From: SB11 sp943370295 | GTDB lineage: Bacteria > Bacteroidota > Bacteroidia > UBA8524 | Direction: 5' to 3' | Assembly (NCBI GenBank): GCA_943370295.1 | Contig: CALRQL020000004.1 | Coordinates: 248,001 to 312,000 of the forward strand | Length of the DNA stretch: 64,000 nucleotides | Shown here: in pieces, positions 43,079 through 52,376 of the stretch | Layout of the letters: every line of letters starts with the position of its first letter | Numbering within the stretch: the first letter of the stretch is position 1 | Translations under genes and position numbers: made by a program | The notes under the pieces: model-generated | Told to the model about the DNA's origin: nothing | The model's input: the letters and a program-made list of their open reading frames with translations, nothing else | The model's database searches: none

Positions 43079-46000
43079 GTGAAGTATAAAGAATATAAAA
43101 AGCTCGATTTCCCTGCCTTTGAGAAGGAAGTCGCAGCATTTTGGAAAGAAGAAGACATATTTGGTAAAAGTGTGAGCCATCGCGACGGCAATCCTACTTT
43201 TACATTTTACGAAGGACCACCGTCAGCAAACGGAAAGCCCGGTATTCACCACGTTATCAGCCGTACCCTTAAAGATACTTTTTGCCGTTACAAAACCCTG
43301 AAAGGATTTAAAGTAAACCGTAAAGGCGGTTGGGATACGCACGGTTTGCCCATTGAGTTGCAAGTAGAGAAGGCATTGGGCATTACCAAAGAAGACATAG
43401 GAAAAAAGATTAGTGTAGAAGATTATAACAAAGCTTGCCGTGAGGCGGTAATGCAGTTTAAGGCCGATTGGGACAGTCTTACCGAGCAAATAGGCTATTG
43501 GGTAGATTTGGACAATCCCTACATTACCTACGATAACAGCTATATAGAAACTTGCTGGAATTTGTTGCAGCGTTTGTACAACAAAGGCTTGCTATACAAA
43601 GGGTACACAATACAACCGTATTCGCCCGCAGCAGGAACAGGATTGAGCAGCCACGAGCTAAACCAACCCGGCACCTACAAGGATGTAAAAGACACCACCA
43701 TAGTAGCCCAGTTTAAAGCAATAAAAGACGACGCTTCTGCATTTTTGTTTGAAGGTGCTACCAGCGACGTATTCTTTTTGGCTTGGACGACTACTCCTTG
43801 GACATTGCCCAGCAACACTGCATTGACAGTGGGAGGGAAGATAGCGTATGCCGTAGTTGATACCCTTAACCAATACACTGGCGATCCGGTTAGAGTAATA
43901 TTGGCAGACGCATTAATGGGTAAATACTTTAACCCTGAAAATGAAGGCGCTGATTTTGCCGAATACAAAACAGGCGATAAAAAACTTCCGTTTAGGAAAG
44001 TACTAACCGTTGCAGGTAGCAAATTGGCAGGACTTCGTTACGAACAATTGTTGCCTTATGCTTTACCTCAAGAAGAAGGCGATAGCTTTAAAGTAATCGT
44101 TGGCGATTTTGTAACTACTGAAGACGGTACTGGTATCGTACACACTGCACCCACTTTTGGTGCTGATGATATGCGTGTGGCCAAACAAAACGGCATAGCA
44201 CCCCTATTGGTGAAAGACGAAGGCGGCAATTTAGTTCCGTTGGTAGATTTACGCGGTCGTTTCCGTCCTGAAATGGGAGAGTTTGCAGGTGAGTTTGTAA
44301 AAGAACAATACCTGAGCGATGCTGAGAAAGAAGCAGAACGGGTAAAACAAGGTCGCGATAAATACCTAAGTGTTGATGAACGCATCTCGATAAAACTAAA
44401 GCAAGAAAACCGTGCATTTAAAGTAGAGAAATACGAGCATACCTACCCACATTGCTGGCGTACGGATAAGCCCGTGTTATACTACCCACTGTCAAGCTGG
44501 TTTATCAAAACCACTGCGGTAAAAGACCGTTTGATAGAGTTAAACAAAACCATCAACTGGAAACCCGAAAGCACCGGTACCGGACGTTTTGGCGATTGGT
44601 TGAACAACCTTGTAGATTGGAACCTTAGCCGCAGCCGTTATTGGGGAACTCCATTACCGATATGGCGTACAGAAGACGGTACCGAAGAAATCTGTGTAGG
44701 CTCATTAACAGAGTTGGTTGCTGAGATTGACAAAGCAGTTGGAGCGGGTGTAATGGACCACAATCCTTACAAAAAACATTCAGGTGCTGATATAAACGAG
44801 TTTGGAACGGCTGACGGTATCGACCTTCACCGCCCTTATGTAGACCATGTGGTGTTGGTTTCGCCAAGCGGAAAGCCCATGAAACGTGAGGCCGATTTGA
44901 TAGACGTTTGGTTTGATTCAGGCGCGATGCCCTATGCACAATGGCATTGGCCGTTTGAAAACCAAGAGCAATTTGAAAGCAATTTCCCCGCTGACTTTAT
45001 TGCAGAGGGTGTTGACCAAACCCGCGGTTGGTTCTTTACCCTGCACGCATTAGGGGTAATGTTGTTTGATAATGTAGCCTACAAAAACGTTGTAGCCAAC
45101 GGATTGGTGCTGGATAAAAACGGCAACAAAATGTCGAAACGTTTGGGCAACTCAGTTGACCCATTTGAAGTAGTTGGTCAGTACGGTGCCGATGCAGTGC
45201 GCTGGTACATGCTTAGCAACTCTAACCCTTGGGATAACCTGAAATTTGACGTTGAAGGGGTAAAAGAAACCCAACGCAAATTTTTTGCTACCCTGTACAA
45301 TGTGTACGGCTTCTTTGCGCTATACGCCAATGTTGACGGGTTTACGTTTGCCGAGGAGGAAATACCTCTTGAGCAACGACCTGAAATTGACCGTTGGGTA
45401 TTATCGTTGCTAAACTCACTGATACAAGAAGTGGAGAAAGCTGCCGATGAATACGACCCCACCCGCCCCACCCGCGCGATTGAAGAGTTTGTTACCGAAC
45501 ATTTGAGCAACTGGTACGTACGTTTGTGCCGCCGCCGTTTCTGGAAAGGCGAATACGCCCAAGACAAAATAGCAGCTTACCAAACCTTATACACTTGCCT
45601 TAACACAGTTACCAAACTGATGGCAAGCTTTGCACCCTTTTACGCCGATAGGTTGTTTCGAGACTTGAACAGCGTTAGCAAAAAAGAAACCAGCCAATCG
45701 GTACACTTAAGCGATTTCCCGGCCGTTAATACCAAAGCGATTGATAAAACCCTTGAAGCCCAAATGCAATTGGCGCAGGATATATCGTCGATGGTATTAT
45801 CACTTCGCAAAAAAGTAAACATAAAAGTGCGCCAGCCGTTGCAAAAAATACTGGTACCGGTGAGCAACAATACCTTTGCCGAAAACTTGCAACACGTGAA
45901 AGACCTGATACTTTCAGAAGTGAACGTGAAGGAGTTGGAATACCTTACCGACGATACGTTGAAGCTGGTGAAAAAAGTGAAACCTAATTTTAAAACCTTA

Positions 46001-46501
46001 GGGGCTAAATTAGGTCAGAACATGAAAGTGCTGGCTGGCAAAGTGGCAGGACTTACCCAGGATGAAATACGTACCCTTGAAAACGAAGGCGGTATAGATT
46101 TACAACTTGGCAACGAGAATTTCCGTCTTTTGTTGGCAGATGCCGAAATAATATCGGAAGACGTGCCCGGATGGCAAGTAGCTGTTAACGGCAGTCTTAC
46201 GGTGGCATTGGATGTAAATGTGAGCGACGAATTGCTGAAAGAAGGTATTGCCCGTGAATTTATCAACAGGATGCAAAACCTTAGAAAAGAGGCAGGATTT
46301 GAGGTTACAGACAAAATACACGTTGCTGTGCAGGAACATCCACAAGTGGGACCTGCGATAATTGAGTACAAAAATTATATTTGCGCCGAAATATTGGCTC
46401 AGGATTTGCAACTTGTTCCAACTATAAACGATGGGAAGACCATTGATATTAACGAGATAGATATTTACGTTACCATAAGCAAAGTACAAACCAACAATTA
46501 A
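43079..46501 (+). CDS. ileS: Isoleucine-tRNA ligase, type 2 (IleRS)
   Basis: The 1140-residue protein begins with GTG at 43079. It has the class I HIGH variant GIHH (55-58) after YEGPPSANGKP, a large CP1 editing insertion (WTTTPWTLPSNTAL and GTGIVHTAPTFG), and KMSKR (684-688). A long C-terminal anticodon and extension region contains SNWYVRLCRRRFW and a DUF5915-like tail. It charges tRNA-Ile. The length and the missing zinc-finger end place it in the type 2 (IleS2) group, which is known in other bacteria for low sensitivity to mupirocin. It heads a tight run with the DksA-like gene (1-base gap) and lspA. Confidence 0.97.
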   Translation: MKYKEYKKLDFPAFEKEVAAFWKEEDIFGKSVSHRDGNPTFTFYEGPPSANGKPGIHHVISRTLKDTFCRYKTLKGFKVNRKGGWDTHGLPIELQVEKALGITKEDIGKKISVEDYNKACREAVMQFKADWDSLTEQIGYWVDLDNPYITYDNSYIETCWNLLQRLYNKGLLYKGYTIQPYSPAAGTGLSSHELNQPGTYKDVKDTTIVAQFKAIKDDASAFLFEGATSDVFFLAWTTTPWTLPSNTALTVGGKIAYAVVDTLNQYTGDPVRVILADALMGKYFNPENEGADFAEYKTGDKKLPFRKVLTVAGSKLAGLRYEQLLPYALPQEEGDSFKVIVGDFVTTEDGTGIVHTAPTFGADDMRVAKQNGIAPLLVKDEGGNLVPLVDLRGRFRPEMGEFAGEFVKEQYLSDAEKEAERVKQGRDKYLSVDERISIKLKQENRAFKVEKYEHTYPHCWRTDKPVLYYPLSSWFIKTTAVKDRLIELNKTINWKPESTGTGRFGDWLNNLVDWNLSRSRYWGTPLPIWRTEDGTEEICVGSLTELVAEIDKAVGAGVMDHNPYKKHSGADINEFGTADGIDLHRPYVDHVVLVSPSGKPMKREADLIDVWFDSGAMPYAQWHWPFENQEQFESNFPADFIAEGVDQTRGWFFTLHALGVMLFDNVAYKNVVANGLVLDKNGNKMSKRLGNSVDPFEVVGQYGADAVRWYMLSNSNPWDNLKFDVEGVKETQRKFFATLYNVYGFFALYANVDGFTFAEEEIPLEQRPEIDRWVLSLLNSLIQEVEKAADEYDPTRPTRAIEEFVTEHLSNWYVRLCRRRFWKGEYAQDKIAAYQTLYTCLNTVTKLMASFAPFYADRLFRDLNSVSKKETSQSVHLSDFPAVNTKAIDKTLEAQMQLAQDISSMVLSLRKKVNIKVRQPLQKILVPVSNNTFAENLQHVKDLILSEVNVKELEYLTDDTLKLVKKVKPNFKTLGAKLGQNMKVLAGKVAGLTQDEIRTLENEGGIDLQLGNENFRLLLADAEIISEDVPGWQVAVNGSLTVALDVNVSDELLKEGIAREFINRMQNLRKEAGFEVTDKIHVAVQEHPQVGPAIIEYKNYICAEILAQDLQLVPTINDGKTIDINEIDIYVTISKVQTNN

Positions 46502-46502
46502 A

Positions 46503-46895
46503 ATGGAAAATAACGAGAAAGAAAAAACACGTTACAGTGATTCTGAATTACAGGAGTTTAGAGAACTAATAAACAAAAAACTTACCATTGCCCGCGAAGA
46601 GCTGGGAGCGTTGCAGGAAGAAATTTCAAACTCAAACGACCATGGTATTGATGATACAAACAATGCCTATAAAACGTTGGAAGACGGTTCAGCTACACAC
46701 TCAAAAGAAAATTTGAGCCAATTGGCAGCTCGCCAGCGCAAGTTTATTGATAACCTTGAAGCAGCTATTATTCGTATCGAAAACAAAACTTACGGTATTT
46801 GCAAAGTTACAGGTAAGCTGATTGCCAAAGAAAGGTTACGCGCTGTGCCCCATACTACAATGAGCATGGAAGCTAAAAGCGGTCAGTATAAATAA
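46503..46895 (+). CDS. TraR/DksA-family protein with reduced zinc finger
   Basis: The 130-residue protein has an N-terminal coiled coil (about 12-95) and a C-terminal DksA-like segment (YGICKVTGKLIAKERLRAVPHTTMSMEAK). Only one cysteine of the four-Cys zinc finger remains (C100; T103 stands at the second position), a pattern I have seen in Bacteroidota homologues. DksA-type proteins enter the RNA polymerase secondary channel and tune transcription with ppGpp. The acidic tip residues DD (50-51) in the coiled-coil turn resemble DksA. It lies one base after the ileS stop and 22 bases before lspA, a linkage often kept in this phylum. Confidence 0.88.
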   Translation: MENNEKEKTRYSDSELQEFRELINKKLTIAREELGALQEEISNSNDHGIDDTNNAYKTLEDGSATHSKENLSQLAARQRKFIDNLEAAIIRIENKTYGICKVTGKLIAKERLRAVPHTTMSMEAKSGQYK

Positions 46896-46917
46896 GTATT
46901 GTCAATAAATTTTAATA

Positions 46918-47559
46918 ATGTCCGAAACTCTTAAGCGTATCAAGCCATTGTGGCTTGTGGTTACTGTCCTATTGGTTTTAATTGCCGACCAAAGCCTTAA
47001 ATATTGGGTAAAAACCAATTTTGCCTTCGGCGAAGAAAAACATTTGGCAGGCAACTGGTTTATCCTACATTTTACTGAAAACAACGGAATGGCTTTTGGG
47101 CTTGGATTTGGCGGCCAATACGGCAAACTTATCCTTACATTGTTCCGCATTGTGGCAGTAGGGGGCATTATTTATTACATTATCCATCAATACAAAAACG
47201 GCGGTCACAGGGGCTTTTTACTTTGCCTAGCCCTAATACTTGCCGGAGCAGTGGGAAACATTATCGACAGCGTTTTTTACGGTGTATTTTTTGAAGAAAT
47301 TAACCGTTACCACGGTGGTTGGTTCCATGGTCAGGTGGTTGATATGTTGTACTTCCCCATTATCGAAACTCATTACCCCGAGTGGTCTCCTTTTAACCCC
47401 GGTGAAGAGTTTATATTTTTCCGCCCTGTATTCAACCTTGCTGATGCATCTATCAGTGCGGGGGTAATAGCTATTTTTATATTCCAACGCCGCTATTTCA
47501 AAAAAGAAGAAACAGCTGAGATTAATCAGCCACCTTCAAACGATGAGGCGGTAGCCTAA
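46918..47559 (+). CDS. lspA: Lipoprotein signal peptidase II (LspA)
   Basis: The 213-residue protein has four membrane helices and the two catalytic aspartates D117 (GNIIDSVFYG) and D176 (FNLADASIS). The conserved ENNGMAFG stretch lies at 54-61. It removes the signal peptide from diacylated prolipoproteins in the inner membrane. A loop of about 40 residues between the last two helices (GWFHGQVVDM to EEFIFFRP) is typical for Bacteroidota. It serves the many lipoproteins of this genome, including at least six in this window. It is probably expressed with ileS and the DksA-like gene. Confidence 0.96.
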   Translation: MSETLKRIKPLWLVVTVLLVLIADQSLKYWVKTNFAFGEEKHLAGNWFILHFTENNGMAFGLGFGGQYGKLILTLFRIVAVGGIIYYIIHQYKNGGHRGFLLCLALILAGAVGNIIDSVFYGVFFEEINRYHGGWFHGQVVDMLYFPIIETHYPEWSPFNPGEEFIFFRPVFNLADASISAGVIAIFIFQRRYFKKEETAEINQPPSNDEAVA

Positions 47560-47660
47560 TCATACTTTATTGTATGGGTTTGGTAGTATCATCACACCAA
47601 ATACTGAAAAGAGCCACAAAGTGGTGAAACTTTCATGCAGTATCCTATCTTCGCGCTTAC

Positions 47661-48314
47661 ATGATTACCGCGCAAAACTTACACAAATCGTATGGCAAGC
47701 TGCACGTATTAAAAGGCGTGAACCTCGAAATTAAAAAAGGAGAGATTGTGAGCATTGTTGGTGCCTCAGGCGCAGGCAAAAGCACACTGCTTCAAATTTT
47801 GGGCACCCTTGATAATGCCGACGAAGGCAGCATGACAGTGAACGGCATACAAGTAAACAAACTGCGTGGTAAAGAGTTGGCCAAATTTCGCAACAAACAC
47901 TTGGGTTTTGTATTCCAGTTTCACCATTTATTGCCTGAGTTTACGGCACTGGAAAACATTTGCATTCCTGCCTTTATTGCAGGCACCGTTAAAGCTGAAG
48001 CAGAAAAACGCGCTTTGGAATTACTTGACTTTTTAGGTTTGAAGGAACGTGCTAACCACAAGCCCTCTGCACTTTCTGGGGGCGAGCAGCAACGCGTAGC
48101 CGTGGCAAGAGCGTTGGTAAACAATCCCGATGTGGTAATGGCCGATGAACCTTCGGGTAACTTGGATTCAAAATCAGCAGGCGAGTTGCACCAGTTGTTT
48201 TTTGATTTGCGGGATAAATTCGGGCAAACCTTTGTAATTGTAACCCACAACGAAGCCTTAGCAGACAGAACCGACCGCAAGTTGGTAATGACTGACGGGT
48301 TAATAGCCTATTAA
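47661..48314 (+). CDS. ABC transporter ATPase, LolD-like
   Basis: The 217-residue ATPase has Walker A GASGAGKS (34-41), Q loop VFQFHHLLPEFTALEN, signature LSGGEQQR (138-145), Walker B VVMADEPSGNLD and the H loop VTHNEALA. The HHLLPEFTALEN and GNLDSKS segments match LolD, which powers release of lipoproteins from the inner membrane. No LolC/LolE-type permease gene is adjacent, so the membrane partner is encoded elsewhere. An imperfect -7 box TATCTTCG is at 47646-47653. It opens a five-gene rightward run. Confidence 0.88.
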   Translation: MITAQNLHKSYGKLHVLKGVNLEIKKGEIVSIVGASGAGKSTLLQILGTLDNADEGSMTVNGIQVNKLRGKELAKFRNKHLGFVFQFHHLLPEFTALENICIPAFIAGTVKAEAEKRALELLDFLGLKERANHKPSALSGGEQQRVAVARALVNNPDVVMADEPSGNLDSKSAGELHQLFFDLRDKFGQTFVIVTHNEALADRTDRKLVMTDGLIAY

Positions 48315-48324
48315 AATAATAATA

Positions 48325-49356
48325 ATGACGATTAGGGTATTAATGACAGGCGGAGGGGCACCCGGTGCAGCAGGTATTTTAAAATGCTTGCAGCAGGATA
48401 ACACAATTGAGGTGGTGGTTGCCGATGCCAGTCCTGATTCTGTGGGCAGATACCTCAATCCTGTTTTTGAACTGATACCCAAAGCCACCGACGATACTTT
48501 TATTAGTGCCATTGAAAACTTGTGTCAAAAGCACAACATCAATGTGATATTGCCTTTGGTAACCCGTGAACTTTTTGCATTTAGCGAGCATAAACAAGCA
48601 TTTGCGCAAAAGGGGATTAAGGTTATCGTTTCGGCTTATGAACAACTAAGTATTGCCAACGATAAAGGCAAGTTGTACACGCAACTGCAAGCCGCAGGAA
48701 TACTCACCCCGCAGTTTAGCATTGTCGCTACTGTTGAAGAGTTGAAGCAAGCCGTTACTCAACTGGGCTATCCCGACAAAACAGTATGTTTTAAACCTTG
48801 CGTATCAAACGGTATGCGTGGGTTTAGGGTGATTGACGATACCAAAGACGAGTTTGATTTGCTGTTTAATTACAAGCCCACCAGCGAGTACATAAAACTG
48901 GATAAGGCTATCGAAATATTGCGCAGCCGTCCATTTCCGCCATTGTTGGTAAGCGAGTACCTACCCGGCGAAGAATACACCATTGATTGTTTGGCAAACA
49001 ACGGTAACTGCCTGTTGGCTATTCCGAGGTTGCGCAAAAAAATGGTGCAGGGCATTAGCGTAGCAGGTGTGATAGAGAACAACGCTGAAATAATAAACTA
49101 CTGCAAGCAAATAATAGAGTGCTGCCAACTGCACGGTCCTATTGGGGTACAAGTGAAGCGGGCTGTTGATGGCACCTTCAAAATACTTGAGATAAATCCC
49201 CGCGTACAAGGTACTACGGTGGCATTGTTAGGTGCAGGTGTGAATTTACCTTTACTTGCTGTGAAACAAGAAACAGGTGAAACCATTAACCCCGATGCAA
49301 TAGAAGTGAAATGGGGCACACAATTTACCCGCCATTGGACAGAGGTATTCCATTAA
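48325..49356 (+). CDS. ATP-grasp enzyme (carbamoyl-phosphate synthase-like)
   Basis: The 343-residue cytosolic protein begins with a Rossmann-like pre-ATP-grasp domain (MTIRVLMTGGGAPGAAGILKCL). It continues with an ATP-grasp domain whose substrate/metal region reads VSEYLPGEEYTIDCL and GPIGVQVKRAVDGTFKILEINPRVQG. These match the CarB-like family found in sugar-nucleotide, capsule and peptide-ligase gene clusters. The reaction is ATP-driven ligation of a carboxylate; the substrate is unknown. It starts 10 bases after the LolD-like gene and is followed after 9 bases by recQ. Confidence 0.88.
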   Translation: MTIRVLMTGGGAPGAAGILKCLQQDNTIEVVVADASPDSVGRYLNPVFELIPKATDDTFISAIENLCQKHNINVILPLVTRELFAFSEHKQAFAQKGIKVIVSAYEQLSIANDKGKLYTQLQAAGILTPQFSIVATVEELKQAVTQLGYPDKTVCFKPCVSNGMRGFRVIDDTKDEFDLLFNYKPTSEYIKLDKAIEILRSRPFPPLLVSEYLPGEEYTIDCLANNGNCLLAIPRLRKKMVQGISVAGVIENNAEIINYCKQIIECCQLHGPIGVQVKRAVDGTFKILEINPRVQGTTVALLGAGVNLPLLAVKQETGETINPDAIEVKWGTQFTRHWTEVFH

Positions 49357-49365
49357 ACCATAAAT

Positions 49366-51294
49366 TTGCTATCAGGCAAGCCACTTTCTGTTCTGAAACC
49401 CGATATACACGACATATTAAAGCAATACTGGGGGTATGATACTTTTAGACCCCAACAGGAAGAAATCATCCGTTCAGTACTTGCAAGCAATGACACATTG
49501 GCACTGCTGCCTACGGGCGGCGGTAAATCCGTTTGTTTTCAGGTTCCGGGTTTAGCTTTAGACGGGCTAACCATTATTGTTTCACCATTGGTGGCACTAA
49601 TGAAGGACCAAGTAGAAAACCTCCTTCAACGCGATATACCAGCCACAGCTATACATTCAGGAATGTCGTTTCGGGAGATGGACATTGAACTGGATAACTG
49701 CATTTTTGGCAAATACCGATTTCTATACGTATCGCCCGAAAGGTTACAAACGGATTTATTTATAGCCCGTGCCATACAAATGCCCGTGAAACTGATAGCA
49801 GTAGATGAGGCGCATTGTATTTCGCAATGGGGGTATGATTTCAGACCTGAATATTTAAAAATAGGGGAGTTGCGGGCACACTTTCCCCACGTGCCGGTTA
49901 TCGCCGTTACAGCCACCGCCACCCCCGATGTGGTGGACGATATACAACTGCAACTAAAGTTTGCTGCGCCCAATGTATTTCAATCAGGGTTTGGGCGAGA
50001 TAACCTACATTATTTAGTATTGGATGAAGAAAACAAAATGCAGCGGTTGCTGTCCATCATCCAAAAAACAGCGGGCAGTGGCATTGTGTATGTGCGCAGC
50101 CGCTACCAAACCCAGCAGATTGCCAAGTTCATCACCCAAAATAAAATAAGTGCAACGTATTACCACGCGGGTTTAAGCCATGCTGACCGTGATAAACGCC
50201 AAGCCGAGTGGACCAACAATACTACACGGGTAATAGTGGCTACCAATGCTTTTGGGATGGGGATAGACAAACCCGATGTGCGTTTTGTGGTACACATGGA
50301 TGTACCCGATACCTTAGAGAATTACTTTCAGGAGGCCGGCCGTGCAGGCCGTGACGGACAGAAGGCTTATTGCGCCCTGTTATACAGTCCTGCGGATGGA
50401 GTAGAGGCCATTGAGAAATACGAGCAACAACGGGTAAGTGCTGACGACGCTAAGAAATTAGTTAAGCTGTTGCATACCTATCTAAACATTGCCGACGGTA
50501 GTGGTGATGGGGTAAGCCATGATTTCGATTTACAGTCTTTTGCTTCTAAGTACAATACACAGGCCACCCACGTTTACAATACCATAAAAGTACTTGAACA
50601 GCAAGGGATAGTGTCGTTTACCGAGAATATATATGTACCGCCCAAGATTAAGTTTTTGGTAGATAATTACACCTTGTACGAGTACCAGATTAAATACCCT
50701 GTGATGACGGAGTTTGTAAAAGTGATTCTTCGCTCATACGGCGGTGCCTTTGAGAATTACGTTCCCATAAACGAGTCTGAATTAGCCCGACGGGTGAACT
50801 TAAAGCGCGACGAAGTGGTGAAAGGGTTGGCGCGTTTACAGCAAAACGGGATTATAGATTATCGGCCGCAAAAAGAATTACCTCAACTGGTGCTAAACTA
50901 TCCGAGGGGCGGGGAGTTGATTGACGGAAAATCCATTGAACAACGGGCAACGCTTCTGAAACATAAGTTACAAGCAGTAATAAACTATTGCGCCCAAACC
51001 CAAAAATGCAGACAACGTATGTTGCTGGAATATTTTGGAGAGCATACCTCTGCTGATTGCGGCAAGTGCGATGTGTGCATTGAAACCCGCAAAAAAATAA
51101 CCGATAGTAACGAATTTGAAGAATATCGCACTATTATTGAAAACGTATTAGCACAAGGGCCTGTGCAGTTAACAGCGTTTGCTTCGGCAACCGGAATACA
51201 ACACCAAACACAGTTAACGGATGCCTTGCGAAAAATGGCCGAAAGCGGCCTATTGACGATTAAAGACGGATGGGTACACCTGAACGGAAAATAA
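49366..51294 (+). CDS. recQ: ATP-dependent DNA helicase RecQ
   Basis: The protein has up to 642 residues. Helicase motifs are PTGGGKS (motif I), VDEAHCISQWGYDFRPEY (DEAH and motif 0/IIa region), VTATATP (III), VATNAFGMGIDKPDVRFVVH (V) and QEAGRAGRDG (VI). The zinc-binding domain reads CRQRMLLEYFGEH...CGKCDVC, and an HRDC-like tail is short or absent. The TTG start at 49366 overlaps a TAAATTTG -7 box (49361-49368), so the true start may be a later codon such as CTG 49393, which gives the usual RecQ opening KPDIHDILKQYWGYD. RecQ unwinds DNA in repair and recombination. The next gene overlaps it by 25 bases. Confidence 0.93.
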   Translation: MLSGKPLSVLKPDIHDILKQYWGYDTFRPQQEEIIRSVLASNDTLALLPTGGGKSVCFQVPGLALDGLTIIVSPLVALMKDQVENLLQRDIPATAIHSGMSFREMDIELDNCIFGKYRFLYVSPERLQTDLFIARAIQMPVKLIAVDEAHCISQWGYDFRPEYLKIGELRAHFPHVPVIAVTATATPDVVDDIQLQLKFAAPNVFQSGFGRDNLHYLVLDEENKMQRLLSIIQKTAGSGIVYVRSRYQTQQIAKFITQNKISATYYHAGLSHADRDKRQAEWTNNTTRVIVATNAFGMGIDKPDVRFVVHMDVPDTLENYFQEAGRAGRDGQKAYCALLYSPADGVEAIEKYEQQRVSADDAKKLVKLLHTYLNIADGSGDGVSHDFDLQSFASKYNTQATHVYNTIKVLEQQGIVSFTENIYVPPKIKFLVDNYTLYEYQIKYPVMTEFVKVILRSYGGAFENYVPINESELARRVNLKRDEVVKGLARLQQNGIIDYRPQKELPQLVLNYPRGGELIDGKSIEQRATLLKHKLQAVINYCAQTQKCRQRMLLEYFGEHTSADCGKCDVCIETRKKITDSNEFEEYRTIIENVLAQGPVQLTAFASATGIQHQTQLTDALRKMAESGLLTIKDGWVHLNGK

Positions 51295-52376
51295 TTTTTA
51301 CGGTTATAAACGACCTAACCTACGACCAGCGCATGTATCGAATTTGCAGTGCATTGGCAGCTGCAGGATATAAGGTGCAGTTAATAGGCCGTAGGTTACC
51401 TGATTCACTTCCCGTTAAGCCGCAACCCTATGAGCAAACCCGCTTGTGGTGTTTTTTTACCAAAGGAAAACTCTTTTACATCGAGTATAACCTCCGCCTA
51501 CTGTTTTATCTATTATTTAAACGGTTCGACATAGTAAGCGCGGTGGATTTAGATACACTTGTACCGTGTTTCATCAACGCTAAATTAAAAGGCAAACCGA
51601 TTGTGTACGATGCCCACGAGTATTTTACCGAAGTGCCCGAGGTGATTACCCGCCCAGCTACTAAAAAGGTTTGGGAGTGGGTGGCAAATACGTTTATCCC
51701 CAAGCTAAAATATTGCTATACCGTGGGGCCTATGTTGGCCGAAGAGTTTGAGAAAAAGTACAAAGTGAAGTTCGGGGTGATAATGAATGCTCCGCTCACC
51801 AAAGAGTTTTCAAACGTTGAAAGACTTGAGAATATATTGCTGTACCAAGGAGCGCTTAATAAAGCCCGGGGTATAGAACACTACATTGATATGATGGAGT
51901 TGTTGCCCGGGTTTGAACTGTGGTTAGTAGGAGAGGGGGATTTGAGTCAAGAGCTGAGACAGAGGGCAAAAGATAAGAACGTGGAAAACAGGGTGAGGTT
52001 TTTTGGCCGTGTTGAGCCTGAAAACTTGCATCAAATTACTGCAAAAGCATATATTGGCCTCAATATTTCAGAGAATGCAGGTTTAAGTTACTTTTATTCG
52101 CTGAATAATAAATTTTTTGACCATATACACGCACAACTACCCACTGTGGCCAATAAATTTCCTGAGTATTTAAGAATGAATGAGGTTTATAATGTAATGG
52201 TTTTTGCTGATGCCAACCCACAATCTGTGGCCGCACAGGTAGAACTATTAAGCCAAAATAAAAGTCTTCATAATACGTTAGTACAAAACTGCATACGCGC
52301 AAAAAAGGAATTGTGCTGGGAAATTGAGCAACAAAAGTTGGTAGCTTTTTATAATAATGTTGGGGAAAGAGATTAA
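51270..52376 (+). CDS. Glycosyltransferase, GT4-like
   Basis: The 368-residue protein has an N-terminal Rossmann-type domain (IIFTVINDLTYDQRMYRICSAL, DLDTLVPCF, VYDAHEYFTE) and a C-terminal GT-B half (LLYQGALNKARGIEHYIDMM, LWLVGEGDL, VRFFGRVEPENL). No membrane anchor is seen. ATG 51270 lies inside recQ (25-base overlap), indicating translational coupling. Such enzymes act on cell-surface glycans or glycolipids. The exact acceptor is unknown; the gene pairs with the transferase at 52357. Confidence 0.88.
   Translation: MGTPERKIIFTVINDLTYDQRMYRICSALAAAGYKVQLIGRRLPDSLPVKPQPYEQTRLWCFFTKGKLFYIEYNLRLLFYLLFKRFDIVSAVDLDTLVPCFINAKLKGKPIVYDAHEYFTEVPEVITRPATKKVWEWVANTFIPKLKYCYTVGPMLAEEFEKKYKVKFGVIMNAPLTKEFSNVERLENILLYQGALNKARGIEHYIDMMELLPGFELWLVGEGDLSQELRQRAKDKNVENRVRFFGRVEPENLHQITAKAYIGLNISENAGLSYFYSLNNKFFDHIHAQLPTVANKFPEYLRMNEVYNVMVFADANPQSVAAQVELLSQNKSLHNTLVQNCIRAKKELCWEIEQQKLVAFYNNVGERD

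Noticed and set aside
47565..47580. A CATAC/GTATG hairpin after lspA as a terminator
   Set aside because: The stem is only 5 bp and A/T-rich and has no T run.
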